A DNA stretch of 64,000 nucleotides from Fontibacillus puldeungensis (GCF_042678945.1 NZ_JBHTLM010000007.1:62001-126000), one strand, 5' to 3'. Shown: positions 8,144-16,612, numbered from the stretch's first letter. Notes: generated by a model not told the origin, from the sequence alone. Translations and numbers: made by a program.

Positions 8144-9967
8144 CTACTCTCCTTCCTTAATAAGCGGTATGATCAGCTTGGCGGTCGTGCCTTTCCCGGG
8201 GACACTGTCCAATTCGAGCCCATACTGGAACCCGAATCGCAATCGAACCCGATCCCGAACATTGCGAATGCCGATATTCCTGGTCTTCTCATATTCCGTA
8301 TCTGAGTTGATTTTTTGGAGCAGCTCTGGATCGATTCCTTGGCCGTCGTCTTGAATGACGATTTCTAGATGGCTTCCGTCCTTGACTTGCTTGCATCCGA
8401 TTACGATTCTCATCTTATCGTCAATGTTCCCGCATCCGTGAAAAATCGCATTTTCTACCAATGGTTGGAGAATCATTGCCGGGATATGCGCCCCCATAAC
8501 GCCGTCTTCCATCTCCCAATCAATCGTAAATTTGCCGGTATATCGCAAATCCATCAGCTGTAAATAATCTTTTAGAAATTCGATCTCCTCTTGAAGCGTG
8601 ACCAGTTCCCGATCGAGCTGCATATTGGAGTTGATCAACCGACTCAGTGACCTTAGTAATGCAGCGATTTGATCCGATCGCTGCAGCATGGCCAACATCC
8701 GGATGGAATTGATCGTATTGTGCAGAAAATGCGGAGTGATTCTGGCCCGCATCGCGTTCAGCTCGGCCTCCCGCTTCTGCCGCTCCGATTCCCCAATGGA
8801 ATGGACCAGCTCGTCAAGATACTTTACCATTCGATTGTAACTGAGCAACAATTGACCGAATTCGTCCTTGCGGCCATTGACGGGAGTATCGGGCAGGAGG
8901 AATTGGCCCCTCTCTATGCCACGCATGGAGCGGATCAGACTCTTTATCGGTTTCGCCAACCCCCTCGCGAGCAGCCAAGACAGCAAAACTGATGCGATGC
9001 AGATGAAGAAGACAACCAAGGTCGAAAATTTCTTAATGACTTCGCTTTCCTGCAAAAACTCCTTTCGATCAACCATCAGATAGGTTGTCCAGCCCGTATA
9101 CTCATTATATTTCTTGACGCCTCTCCATGATTCTTGCATTCCGTTGATGGTCGCATCGACCGCAATCGGCACAATCTCGGAGTCAGCAGAGTCCGTTACT
9201 TTCGCCACTCCTAGAAGCTTGCCGGATTTCGACGGCTGGTTGGAATACACAAACCCGTAAGTCCCTGTTACCGTCACATGGACATTCTTATAACCAAGCG
9301 AGCGAACGGTTTTGTCGATAAATTCAGGCTTAACGTCAACGGCAATAACAGCTACAGGTTCATAATCACGGTTTACCAACATACGTGCAACGGTCAGCGT
9401 TTCGAATGGCTCGCCGTTGAATTGATTTTCCTTTCTCAAGCCGGAGATAACCAGGCCACCCTTCCGTTCGATTGCATTCTTAAACCAATGTTCTTCTCGT
9501 GGGTTGCTCGATTTGTCGATTGATTTCACCCCGTTAATCCGGTACCCGTAAACACTTCCATCTGTACCGTAGAACAGGATGGCTTCGATCATCGTATTAA
9601 TGGATGGGTAAGACGTGATCAGTTCAATGAGCCGCTGCTGTTTGCCAAGCTCAGTCAGATCCCATTGCTCAGTTGGTGCGCTGGACGACCCGATGATATC
9701 AATCATTTCCTCCGTGGAGTAGGGAAGCGTGCTGAAATGATCAAACCCTTCGACTTGTGTCGCAATCGTATTATTGAGTTGACCAACGATAACCTGCAGG
9801 TCGTCGACGACTTTCCGTTCCAGCGACTCTACCGACTTCTGATAGGAGAGCCATCCTATCAACACGGTGGGTAGAATGCACAGCGTACAAAGTACGACAA
9901 GGAGCTTGGATTGATACGTCATGTTGTTCCAGACCCGTCGAATGCTTATACCCTCCTTCTGTTCCAC
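8144..9967 (-). CDS. YesM-type sensor histidine kinase
   Basis: Membrane kinase, up to 607 residues: transmembrane segment at about residues 22-42, extracellular Cache-like sensor, second membrane segment near 305-325, HAMP linker, histidine kinase core (ARITPHFLHNTINSIRML) and ATPase (LQPLVENAIFHGCG, DDGQGIDP). It is the partner of the YesN gene downstream. The start is uncertain. A GTG at 9967 has no spaced ribosome site and an ATG at 9922 has none. A strong GGAGGG lies 7 bases before an ATT at 9943 that would give (M)RRVWNNMTYQSKLL, the point where most family members begin. Confidence 0.92.
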   Translation of the reverse strand: MEQKEGISIRRVWNNMTYQSKLLVVLCTLCILPTVLIGWLSYQKSVESLERKVVDDLQVIVGQLNNTIATQVEGFDHFSTLPYSTEEMIDIIGSSSAPTEQWDLTELGKQQRLIELITSYPSINTMIEAILFYGTDGSVYGYRINGVKSIDKSSNPREEHWFKNAIERKGGLVISGLRKENQFNGEPFETLTVARMLVNRDYEPVAVIAVDVKPEFIDKTVRSLGYKNVHVTVTGTYGFVYSNQPSKSGKLLGVAKVTDSADSEIVPIAVDATINGMQESWRGVKKYNEYTGWTTYLMVDRKEFLQESEVIKKFSTLVVFFICIASVLLSWLLARGLAKPIKSLIRSMRGIERGQFLLPDTPVNGRKDEFGQLLLSYNRMVKYLDELVHSIGESERQKREAELNAMRARITPHFLHNTINSIRMLAMLQRSDQIAALLRSLSRLINSNMQLDRELVTLQEEIEFLKDYLQLMDLRYTGKFTIDWEMEDGVMGAHIPAMILQPLVENAIFHGCGNIDDKMRIVIGCKQVKDGSHLEIVIQDDGQGIDPELLQKINSDTEYEKTRNIGIRNVRDRVRLRFGFQYGLELDSVPGKGTTAKLIIPLIKEGE

Positions 9968-10056
9968 TTCCTGACATGCCTGAAAAGATATATATTCGTC
10001 TATAACAAGTTGATACCCGTGATATTTATTTTTTGCTCTTTTTTTACCGTTAGCGA

Positions 10057-10097
10057 AAAGAACCCGCCTGGGCTAAAAGCCATGAAGCGGGTTCTTA
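10057..10097 (-). terminator. Rho-independent terminator after merR and the sigma fragment
   Basis: AAGAACCCGC and GCGGGTTCTT form a perfect 10-bp stem with a long loop. On the minus strand it is followed by TTTTCGC. It would end the merR transcript before the YesM gene. Confidence 0.75.
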
Positions 10098-10207
10098 CAT
10101 TCTCAGTTTCATCCTTTAACGGAAATCGGGTGGTATTCTTCTTTCGACGTCTGTTGCCATTGCCGTCTCTATAACGGCTCTGCGGACACCCCGACTACTT
10201 GATCATT

Positions 10208-10461
10208 GAACAGACTGGGACTTTTCTCCATTTTAAGCTGGACCCGGTCCACCGCATCGTCGGCTTCTGTGCCAAGGATATCGATCAACGTGATCTCGTT
10301 TTCGATACAACGAGCCGCAAAAGTAGCCAGCTTCGTCCCTTTGTTGGGACGGAAGCTTTCGATCGCCTTGATCAATCCGATCGTACCGGTCGAGATCAGG
10401 TCCTCCTGGTCTTCGCCAGTGTTATCGAATTTTTTGAGGTAATGGACACAAAACGATGTTA
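10208..10461 (-). pseudogene. Second central fragment of a sigK-like gene, internally deleted
   Basis: On the minus strand the sequence reads TSFCVHYLKKFDNTGEDQEDLIS then TGTIGLIKAIESFRPNK, TKLATFAARCIENEI, TLIDILGTEADD and VDRVQLKMEKS, matching intact SigK closely. The segment ILMHLRSLKKT...TDKEGNEI (about 30 codons) is cleanly removed and the frame stays open. The copy starts immediately at the merR stop codon and ends after KMEKS. It lacks both the pro-sequence and region 4, so it cannot be a functional sigma factor. The open frame suggests that the loss is fairly recent. Confidence 0.85.
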
Positions 10462-10947
10462 CTTGCCCGCTTTGGACGACATGGGAAAGTAACTCATCTC
10501 AATTGGTGAGACTGGTTTTGGTTTCGGTTCTCCCATCCTTTTCTCTAATGAACCCTCCAGACCTTCATCCGAGCAGTCCCGTCGATATCTCCCCTCCTCC
10601 AGCTTCATGTCGATAAAATCAACGACCTGTTGCAGCGAGGCGATTTGGCTGACAATATTTTTCCGGTGGCTCCTTAAGAGTTCCACCAGTTCGGGATATT
10701 CCGCCGGATCGGTATCGGCGGAGACCACCAAAAAAGGCCGCATTTCCTCCAGCGGCATCCCCGTTTTTTTCAGGCATGCGATCAGCCGGATCGTATCGAT
10801 GTCTTCCTGTCGATAGATGCGGTGCCCGTTGTCCTTCCGCTCTGCACGGGGCAAGAGCGCGATCTTCTCATAATAACGGATCGTATCCTCGGTAATTCCG
10901 GTTTGTTCGGCAGTTTGTTTTATCGTAAAGGTCTGTTCTTCCTTCAT
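10459..10947 (-). CDS. MerR-family transcriptional regulator
   Basis: 162 residues. The N-terminal winged helix-turn-helix (FTIKQTAEQTGITEDTIRYYEK, residues 6-27) and the wing (NGHRIYRQEDID) are typical of MerR proteins, followed by an effector region and a C-terminal tail. There are no cysteines in a metal-site arrangement, which suggests an organic or redox-type signal (AdhR/YfmP-like) rather than a metal. The ATG at 10947 has GGAGGG 6 bases upstream. It is divergent from a short-chain dehydrogenase gene, and both promoters carry MerR-type 19-bp spacers with related dyads, so it probably controls itself and its neighbour. Confidence 0.9.
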   Translation of the reverse strand: MKEEQTFTIKQTAEQTGITEDTIRYYEKIALLPRAERKDNGHRIYRQEDIDTIRLIACLKKTGMPLEEMRPFLVVSADTDPAEYPELVELLRSHRKNIVSQIASLQQVVDFIDMKLEEGRYRRDCSDEGLEGSLEKRMGEPKPKPVSPIEMSYFPMSSKAGK

Positions 10948-10977
10948 CCTGTTCCCTCCGTAGTTTGCTTTTTGTGC

Positions 10978-11008
10978 ATTATACATCTTGGAGCTGGCTC
11001 CAAGTCAA
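10978..11008 (-). promoter_or_regulatory. merR promoter with MerR-type operator
   Basis: On the minus strand TTGACT (11003-11008) and TATAAT (10978-10983) are separated by 19 bases, the over-long spacer typical of MerR-activated promoters. The spacer holds a perfect dyad, CTTGGAGC-TG-GCTCCAAG, at 10987-11004. Confidence 0.85.
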
Positions 11009-11044
11009 GTCTCTTATTCTTAGGAATAGCGTTGTTTTCGCGCC

Positions 11045-11075
11045 TTGACTTGGAGTCGACTTCAAGTTATAGAAT
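11045..11075 (+). promoter_or_regulatory. SDR promoter with MerR-type operator
   Basis: TTGACT (11045-11050) and TAGAAT (11070-11075) are separated by 19 bases. The spacer region contains the dyad ACTTGGAGTCGACTTCAAGT, related to the one in front of merR. This is the expected target of the adjacent MerR protein; transcription would start near 11082. Confidence 0.85.
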
Positions 11076-11120
11076 TTGCGCTATCAAGGCAAATATTCCG
11101 ATATCAGGAGGAGATGCACA

Positions 11121-11978
11121 ATGAAGAAGAACCCACGTGAGCATATCGCATTGATAACAGGCGCAAGCGCCGGAATCGGGTTGGAATTAACCCGGAAATT
11201 GCTGTCGGAAGACTGGCAAGTGGTTGCTTTGAACCGTTCCGACTTTCCAAAGGAGGATATGAGTATCCAAAATGCGGTCAAGGATGGATTACTTCGAATT
11301 TATAAAACATCTGATCTTTCCGATTATGTCAGCTTGAGACAAACTTTGGAAGAGATCAAAGACAAGGAGCAGCGGATCGATATTTTGTTCAATAACGCCG
11401 GAGGGTCGTTTCCCAAGCTGAGCTATTCGAAACAAGGACGCGAGAAGCATTATGAACTGTTGACGGTCGTTCCGTATATTATACTGATGGAGTTGAAGGA
11501 GCTCCTAAAAATCGGCAGCTTAAAAACAGTGATCAATACCTCATCCTCCGCGCAAAAATTCACGAAAGAGTTTACGATCGATATCCTGGAACGTCCCAAA
11601 ACCTTCCGCAAACTAATTGGCCCTTACGCCATCTCAAAGCTAGCTCTTTCACTGTGGACTCAAGCCATCGCGCCGCAGCTTTCTGAGGACGACATCATGA
11701 TCCGCAGCGTCGACCCAGATGGCAACAATACGCTAAAAAAAGGGAAAGCATCCGGATTACCCTTCTTGGTTGGAGTGTTAATGAAGCTATTTTTCCCGCC
11801 GCCTACTCACGGCGCCGACAAGCTGTATGAGGGGGCAATCGGGGAACACCGGAATAAGACCGGCGTGTTTTTGGTGAAAGGTCGGGTTGCGGAAATAAAA
11901 TTTTTAGACCAGGCGCGAAACGTATTGGAAAGGATTCAAGCGATTTATGAACACGAATTTTTGCAACGGAATTCATAA
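11121..11978 (+). CDS. Short-chain dehydrogenase/reductase
   Basis: 285-residue NAD(P)-dependent oxidoreductase. It has the Rossmann motif TGASAGIGLEL near the N-terminus, the NNAGG motif, the catalytic Ser in NTSSSAQ and the YAISK (YxxxK) pair. The ATG at 11121 has AGGAGGAG 7 bases upstream. It is transcribed from the MerR-type promoter at 11045-11075. By analogy with AdhR-like loci it may reduce a reactive carbonyl compound, but the substrate is not visible from sequence. Confidence 0.9.
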   Translation: MKKNPREHIALITGASAGIGLELTRKLLSEDWQVVALNRSDFPKEDMSIQNAVKDGLLRIYKTSDLSDYVSLRQTLEEIKDKEQRIDILFNNAGGSFPKLSYSKQGREKHYELLTVVPYIILMELKELLKIGSLKTVINTSSSAQKFTKEFTIDILERPKTFRKLIGPYAISKLALSLWTQAIAPQLSEDDIMIRSVDPDGNNTLKKGKASGLPFLVGVLMKLFFPPPTHGADKLYEGAIGEHRNKTGVFLVKGRVAEIKFLDQARNVLERIQAIYEHEFLQRNS

Positions 11979-12040
11979 CTTACGGTGGGTTAAACCTATC
12001 CTTTGGCTCATCTGAAAGTCGGGCAACGACGTCAACAAAG

Positions 12041-12083
12041 AAAAATAGTCGACCAGGGATAACCCCCCTAGCGACTACTTTTC
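12041..12083 (+). terminator. Terminator after the SDR gene
   Basis: TAGTCG pairs with CGACTA and an inner AGGG pairs with CCCT, followed by CTTTTC. It lies about 65 bases after the SDR stop. The remaining bases up to 12227 are AT-rich with no gene visible. Confidence 0.6.
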
Positions 12084-12227
12084 AAAATACTTTTGTCAAC
12101 GGGAAATGTCTCTCAAGCAGTTTTTCAAACCAACATCAGTACACCTTGACTATCTAATTTTCGCCTAATCGCTAACCTTAATTCTTCCTAATAAGATAAG
12201 CCGATATTTTATATAATTCATATCTCA

Positions 12228-12923
12228 TTATTTTTTCTTATAAAACTCATGATACAGCTTCATGAGCGCTCTCTTCTCAATCCGGGACACATAACTCCGG
12301 CTGATGCCGAGTTCCTTGGCGATCTCCCGCTGCGTCCGCTCTTCTCCCCCTTGCTCTAGTCCGAACCTTCCCTTTATTACTTCCTGCTCCCGTTCATCCA
12401 AAATATCCAGGTTACGATAAATTTTACTTTTCTCCATTTTAAGCTGGACCCGGTCCACGACATCGTCGGCTTCCGTTCCCAAAATATCAATCAACGTGAT
12501 CTCGTTTCCTTCCTTATCCGTTCCAATCGGGTCATGTAATGATACATCTTTGCGGGTTTTCTTGAGCGATCTCAAATGCATGAGTATTTCGTTTTCAATA
12601 CAACGAGCCGCAAAAGTCGCCAACTTCGTCCCTTTATTCGGGCGGAAGCTTTCGATGGCTTTGATCAATCCGATCGTACCGATCGAGATTAGGTCCTCCA
12701 GGTCCTCGCCGGTGTTGTCAAATTTTTTGACAATATGAGCCACCAGCCGCAGGTTATGCTCAACGAGCAGATTGCGGGAAACCGCGTCACCTTCAGCCAT
12801 CCGCTGCAGATGCATCGTTTCCTCTTCCTCCGTTAGGGGCTGGGGAAACGCGTTATTTTTTACGTAGGAGACCAGCAGTGTCAGTTGCTTAATGAACAGC
12901 GCAATCGTGGAAAACAGTTCCAT
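12228..12923 (-). CDS. sigK: RNA polymerase sporulation sigma factor SigK (pro-form)
   Basis: Late mother-cell sigma factor, 231 residues from the ATG at 12923. The N-terminal hydrophobic pro-sequence (MELFSTIALFIKQL..) precedes the conserved LVSYVKNNAFPQPL segment, so activation by SpoIVFB-type cleavage is expected. Region 2 (HNLRLVAHIVKKFDNTGED, DLISIGTIGLIKAIESF) and region 4 (TQREIAKELGISRSYVSRIEKRAL) are complete. The coding sequence is continuous, so no skin-type element interrupts it here. ATGs at 12929 and 12950 are possible but less well spaced from GGGGGT. A sigma-E-type promoter lies upstream. Two further loci in the window carry broken copies of this gene. Confidence 0.95.
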   Translation of the reverse strand: MELFSTIALFIKQLTLLVSYVKNNAFPQPLTEEEETMHLQRMAEGDAVSRNLLVEHNLRLVAHIVKKFDNTGEDLEDLISIGTIGLIKAIESFRPNKGTKLATFAARCIENEILMHLRSLKKTRKDVSLHDPIGTDKEGNEITLIDILGTEADDVVDRVQLKMEKSKIYRNLDILDEREQEVIKGRFGLEQGGEERTQREIAKELGISRSYVSRIEKRALMKLYHEFYKKK

Positions 12924-12994
12924 GAACATTACCCCCAAGTCCGAGGCCAAAGGGGGCGCACCCCGCTCCAGCGCACAATGAAGTTCAGTTCTAC

Positions 12995-13023
12995 ATTGTA
13001 TGTGGGCGAAGACCCAGATGTGC
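12995..13023 (-). promoter_or_regulatory. Sigma-E-type promoter for sigK
   Basis: On the minus strand an exact CATACAAT -10 (12995-13002) is preceded by 14 bases and a weak -35-like GCACATC (13017-13023), fitting the known sigma-E pattern. It lies about 70 bases before the sigK start, as expected for a mother-cell gene. Confidence 0.7.
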
Positions 13024-13172
13024 CTGTACGGAAAAAAAGGAACCGTCTCCGAAATTTACGGCCTGACTCGGATTCAATTCCTAACAATAGCTACTCCTGC
13101 AATTTATAGATGAATTATTTTCCTCCCTTTACAAATACTACACTGCAACTGATTAAAGGAGGCAAATCTTCT

Positions 13173-13847
13173 ATGTGTCAACGTTTCTCCGTGGCTGCCG
13201 AGTTGCAGGAGGTTCAGGAGTATTTTCAAATTGAACGGGTGTTGTACTATTATAAAAACCGTTTTAATATCAGCCCCACACAGCCGACGCCTGTCGTTCT
13301 TCAAGAAAACGGGGAGCGGATTCTCGATGAGTTTAGATGGGGGTTCGTTCCTTATTGGGGAAAAGATGCAATCAACGCAGATCTCCGAAATGTGCACCGG
13401 AATCCGACCTACCGCAGAATCGTGAATACGCAGCGGTGCATCATCCCGTGCAATGGATTTTATTATTGGAAAAGAGAAGGAAAAAAGGAGTACCCCGTCC
13501 GGGTGGTGCTGAAAAACCGGGGTATGTTCGGTGTAGCCGGTCTGTACGAAATTTGGCGGGATACTCGCGGCGAGCCGTTCCGCACCTGCACCCTCGTCAT
13601 GACGGAGGCTAATCCGCTGATCGGCGAGTTCGAGAGCCGGATGCCGGCGATGTTATCCCCGGAGGACATGACCCGGTGGCTTGACGAGGAGACGAATGAG
13701 CTGGATGCGCTGGATCTGATTCTCCGGCCGCATGCGGCAGAAGAAATGCGAGCCTACGCGGTGACGCCGCTGATTGATAACAACCGGTATGACACGGACG
13801 AGTGTATTCGGGAAATGAATCTGGAGCTGGCCTGGGTGAAACGTTAA
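13173..13847 (+). CDS. SRAP-domain protein (YedK/HMCES family), divergent
   Basis: 224 residues starting MCQRFSVAAEL. Cys2, which becomes the N-terminal nucleophile after Met removal, is kept. The start at 13173 is fixed by this Cys and by AAAGGAGG 10 bases upstream. Family landmarks include FNISPTQPTPVV, FRWGFVPYWGKD, RCIIPCNGFYYW and SRMPAML. SRAP proteins of the YedK/HMCES type crosslink to abasic sites in single-stranded DNA. Here the usual Glu of GFYEW is Tyr, the His before RMP is replaced (FESRMP instead of IHxRMP), and the NARxET segment is replaced by NVHRNP. It is thus a subfamily with an altered active site. Its location beside sigK may be chance. Confidence 0.85.
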   Translation: MCQRFSVAAELQEVQEYFQIERVLYYYKNRFNISPTQPTPVVLQENGERILDEFRWGFVPYWGKDAINADLRNVHRNPTYRRIVNTQRCIIPCNGFYYWKREGKKEYPVRVVLKNRGMFGVAGLYEIWRDTRGEPFRTCTLVMTEANPLIGEFESRMPAMLSPEDMTRWLDEETNELDALDLILRPHAAEEMRAYAVTPLIDNNRYDTDECIREMNLELAWVKR

Positions 13848-13953
13848 ACGTACTGGCACTAGGGGCATGGTCGATGTTCCAGTGATAATAAACCAAGAAG
13901 CCTCCGTCCCGTTTACCAACCAGTCTTCTCATTTTCCATGCCTTCACCACACA

Positions 13954-13984
13954 AATAGCCCCCATCATATGCGATAGGGGCTTG
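13954..13984. terminator. Terminator between convergent SRAP and BNR genes
   Basis: AGCCCC and GGGGCT form a stem, extended by AT pairs, between the two converging genes. It lacks a long T tract on either side. Confidence 0.5.
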
Positions 13985-14000
13985 GCTTCGTTCCATTTAC

Positions 14001-15284
14001 TTAATTTCTTCCATAATACAGCTTCAAATTCGGAATATCCACTAGATACAAAATGTCGACGCCTTTAGGACTGCGGTCCACCGCGATTCTCTCAATCGGC
14101 TTGCCTGGGGCGAGCGAAGTTTCGGTCCAGCCTGCTCCGCCGTTATTCACAGCCATAAAAGCCCGGTCTGTGCCGCTTGATTTCACATAATAGATTCTTG
14201 CTTCCGTACCGGTCCATGTAACGTCAATGGCAGCTTTCGTTTCCGCCGCGTTATAAATGGTCTGAAGCTCCCAGCCTCCGGTACCATAGGTAGCCTGCTT
14301 CACGGTGAAGCTGGTACCACCTGCCTCGCGGTAGCGGTATGCGATGATGGGACGATTGGCGGAGTCAACAGTGAGTTTGGCGCTTTGAACGCCGGGGCCG
14401 CCGGGATCGGCGCCGCTTTGTACGTACGCTTCGCTTGGAGCCAAGGGCTGAACGATATCGGCGGTAGAGAGCGAGACAGGAGCAGAAACGGGTGTTCCAT
14501 CCGCCTTGTAAAACTCCCCGGTAGACGGGCTGTATTTCAAATACGACAGCTCGTGACGCAGGGCACTTGCTGCAAATTGCGACCATTCGAACAAAATGTG
14601 CAAATCGCCGTTGGCATCAAAGACCAAATCGTCAGGGTAAACGGATCGGTTCAGTGTGGAAGCTATGGTTGCAATCTTGCTCCAGCTGGAGTCGGCGTTA
14701 TTCCAACGATACAGGACGCCCTCTCTTTTGCCGGCGGTATCCTTGCTGATGCGGACCAGCAAATAGAGGTCCCCGTTAGGGGCGGTTGTCAGAATCGGGT
14801 AGGTTACCTTTGCCGCAGTATCGGGCATATCCGCAGAATGATTTTGCGGGGCTCCACCCACCGTATCCGAACGAAAATACTGCCAATTGCTGTCGTGCAT
14901 AGAAGCAAACACATGAAATCTTCCGCTTCCGTCTCTGGCAATCGATGGCTGGCTGTGACCGTTATCGTCCGTATATTCAGCAACCGCCGAACCATCCATG
15001 ACCGGGATATTGCTCCAGGCCCCCATGCCGTCTCTTCTGGCGATATACACCTTATGTTTGCCCGCGATGCTTCCAGGCGCATTGTAGGCCATATAGGCAT
15101 ACTCATATCCTGTGCCATACGTATCGAGCGGTGACCACCATCCGGCCTGGTTGCTGGAGTCCATCGGGTAAGGAACTTCTTCAAGTGCAGCTGCGGCACT
15201 TCCCGTACCGGCTGGTAGCAGTGTCATCAATGCTAGAACAATGAGGCAGATCCTCCATCCTTTCATCCTTTTCAGATTGATCAT
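14001..15284 (-). CDS. Secreted BNR-repeat beta-propeller protein, candidate polysaccharide lyase
   Basis: 427 residues from the ATG at 15284, with a GGGGGGCG run upstream. The signal peptide (MKGWRICLIVLALMTLLPAG...AAAA) is clear. The mature protein has repeated blades of the BNR_4 type (SQPSIARDGSGRFHVFAS, YPILTTAPNGDLYLLVR, PDDLVFDANGDLHILFEW, AKLTVDSANRPIIAYRYR). BNR_4-like propellers include ulvan-type polysaccharide lyases (PL24/PL25 groups). It lies beside a GH88 unsaturated glucuronyl hydrolase that needs lyase products, so a lyase role is a reasonable inference, not shown. It is the last gene of the carbohydrate locus. A longer frame to 15416 lacks a signal-like start. Confidence 0.75.
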   Translation of the reverse strand: MINLKRMKGWRICLIVLALMTLLPAGTGSAAAALEEVPYPMDSSNQAGWWSPLDTYGTGYEYAYMAYNAPGSIAGKHKVYIARRDGMGAWSNIPVMDGSAVAEYTDDNGHSQPSIARDGSGRFHVFASMHDSNWQYFRSDTVGGAPQNHSADMPDTAAKVTYPILTTAPNGDLYLLVRISKDTAGKREGVLYRWNNADSSWSKIATIASTLNRSVYPDDLVFDANGDLHILFEWSQFAASALRHELSYLKYSPSTGEFYKADGTPVSAPVSLSTADIVQPLAPSEAYVQSGADPGGPGVQSAKLTVDSANRPIIAYRYREAGGTSFTVKQATYGTGGWELQTIYNAAETKAAIDVTWTGTEARIYYVKSSGTDRAFMAVNNGGAGWTETSLAPGKPIERIAVDRSPKGVDILYLVDIPNLKLYYGRN

Positions 15285-15469
15285 CGTTACCGCGCCCCCC
15301 CAACTATAAAATTGAAAATCCAAATCAAGCGTATCACTTGCTTCTTGACCGAAGGTAGGATCAAAACACCGTATCTCATTGAACGGAAATGGGCATTTTT
15401 CTAGGCGATAGAACAATTCTTTTCATAGCACGCCGAAAACTACACCCCGAACCGAAGACAAGAAAATTT

Positions 15470-16612
15470 TCAATTTGGCCGTTCATACCAGTAGCCTGGG
15501 AATCCTTTTGTTAGACGCACGAGAGCCTCGAGGAAAAAATAGTCGCCCCAAATGACAAAATCATCCGCGGCAATCCCGCCCCTTACAAAATACGAACCGT
15601 GCCGCAGAAAGCCTTCCTCGGCTTTCTCGCCACCGCCGCCTGCAAAACAGCCGTCAACTAAAGCCGTCATAGATCGCTCGACGAATGAGTAGAAAAAGGT
15701 CCGATCGGGATCATCAGCCGATAAATGATCGATGATTTCCAAAATACCGCAAGCCGCGATGGAGGAGGCTGAGCTGTCCCGGGGTTCGCCGGCCGTTTGC
15801 GGCGCGTCAAAGTCCCAGTAGGCAACCTGGTCTGCGGGAAGATGGGCGATGAAGTACTTGGCCATTCTTTTTGCCGTATCCAAAAATGCCGGGTCCCTAT
15901 AGTAGCGGTAAGCCAGCGCGAATCCATAAATTCCCCATGCCTGCCCCCGTGTCCAGGTGGAGCCGTCCCGGAAGCCTTGGTGCGTTCCGCCGCGGACGGA
16001 ATCTCCCGTTTCAGGATCAAAATAAAAGGTGTGATACGAGGAGCCGTCGCCGCGGACCAGGAAACGTCTGCTTTTTTCGGCGTGAATCCGGGCGGCATCA
16101 GCATACTTGGAATCCCCGGTTTGCTCGGCAGCCCAGTACAGCAAGGGCAAGTTCATCAGGCAGTCGATAATGATGCGGCCGCCGTTCTCTGGATCGCCTT
16201 CGGGACCCCAGGCCTGAAGGATTTGAGCGGACGGCCGCCACCGTTTCATCAGCAGATCTGCGGCTTGCAGCGTTGCTTTCCTCGCGGCTTCATCCTGTTC
16301 CACGATCCACTGCGCCCCGGTAGACAACATGTACAGAAACCCGATATCGTGATGCTCCAGATGACTTTCTTTTTCCAGGCGGTCTATAAAGGAGTGAACG
16401 CTTGCGATAGCGGCTTGCCGGAACAAATCGTCGCGGCTGTATTCATAACTGAGCCATAAAATACCCGACCAAAAGCCTTCCGTCCAATCGGTATGATTCA
16501 TAAGCTGATATTTCCCGTCGCCATGGCTTACATGCGGAAATTGCTGCTGAAAACGAGCTATATTAGCTTTGGTTGTGTTCAGCGTTTGTTCGATAATCTC
16601 GTTCCAATACAT
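15470..16612 (-). CDS. Unsaturated glucuronyl hydrolase, GH88
   Basis: 380-residue cytoplasmic enzyme without signal peptide. It follows the Bacillus sp. GL1 UGL pattern almost motif by motif: TDWTEGFWSGILWLSYEYS, HHDIGFLYMLS (first catalytic-site Asp), GRIIIDCLMNLPLLYWA (second Asp), STWTRGQAWGIYGFALAYR, RDSSASSIAACG and IWGDYFFLEALVR. UGL removes the 4,5-unsaturated uronic acid left by polysaccharide lyases from gellan, xanthan or glycosaminoglycan oligosaccharides. GGAGGG lies 5 bases before the ATG. It follows the GH94 gene by 35 bases in the same operon. Its presence is the best clue that the locus handles a lyase-cut acidic polysaccharide. Confidence 0.93.
   Translation of the reverse strand: MYWNEIIEQTLNTTKANIARFQQQFPHVSHGDGKYQLMNHTDWTEGFWSGILWLSYEYSRDDLFRQAAIASVHSFIDRLEKESHLEHHDIGFLYMLSTGAQWIVEQDEAARKATLQAADLLMKRWRPSAQILQAWGPEGDPENGGRIIIDCLMNLPLLYWAAEQTGDSKYADAARIHAEKSRRFLVRGDGSSYHTFYFDPETGDSVRGGTHQGFRDGSTWTRGQAWGIYGFALAYRYYRDPAFLDTAKRMAKYFIAHLPADQVAYWDFDAPQTAGEPRDSSASSIAACGILEIIDHLSADDPDRTFFYSFVERSMTALVDGCFAGGGGEKAEEGFLRHGSYFVRGGIAADDFVIWGDYFFLEALVRLTKGFPGYWYERPN

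Noticed and set aside
12228..12950. A skin-type element or recombinase inside sigK
   Set aside because: The coding sequence is continuous and no recombinase gene occurs anywhere in the window.
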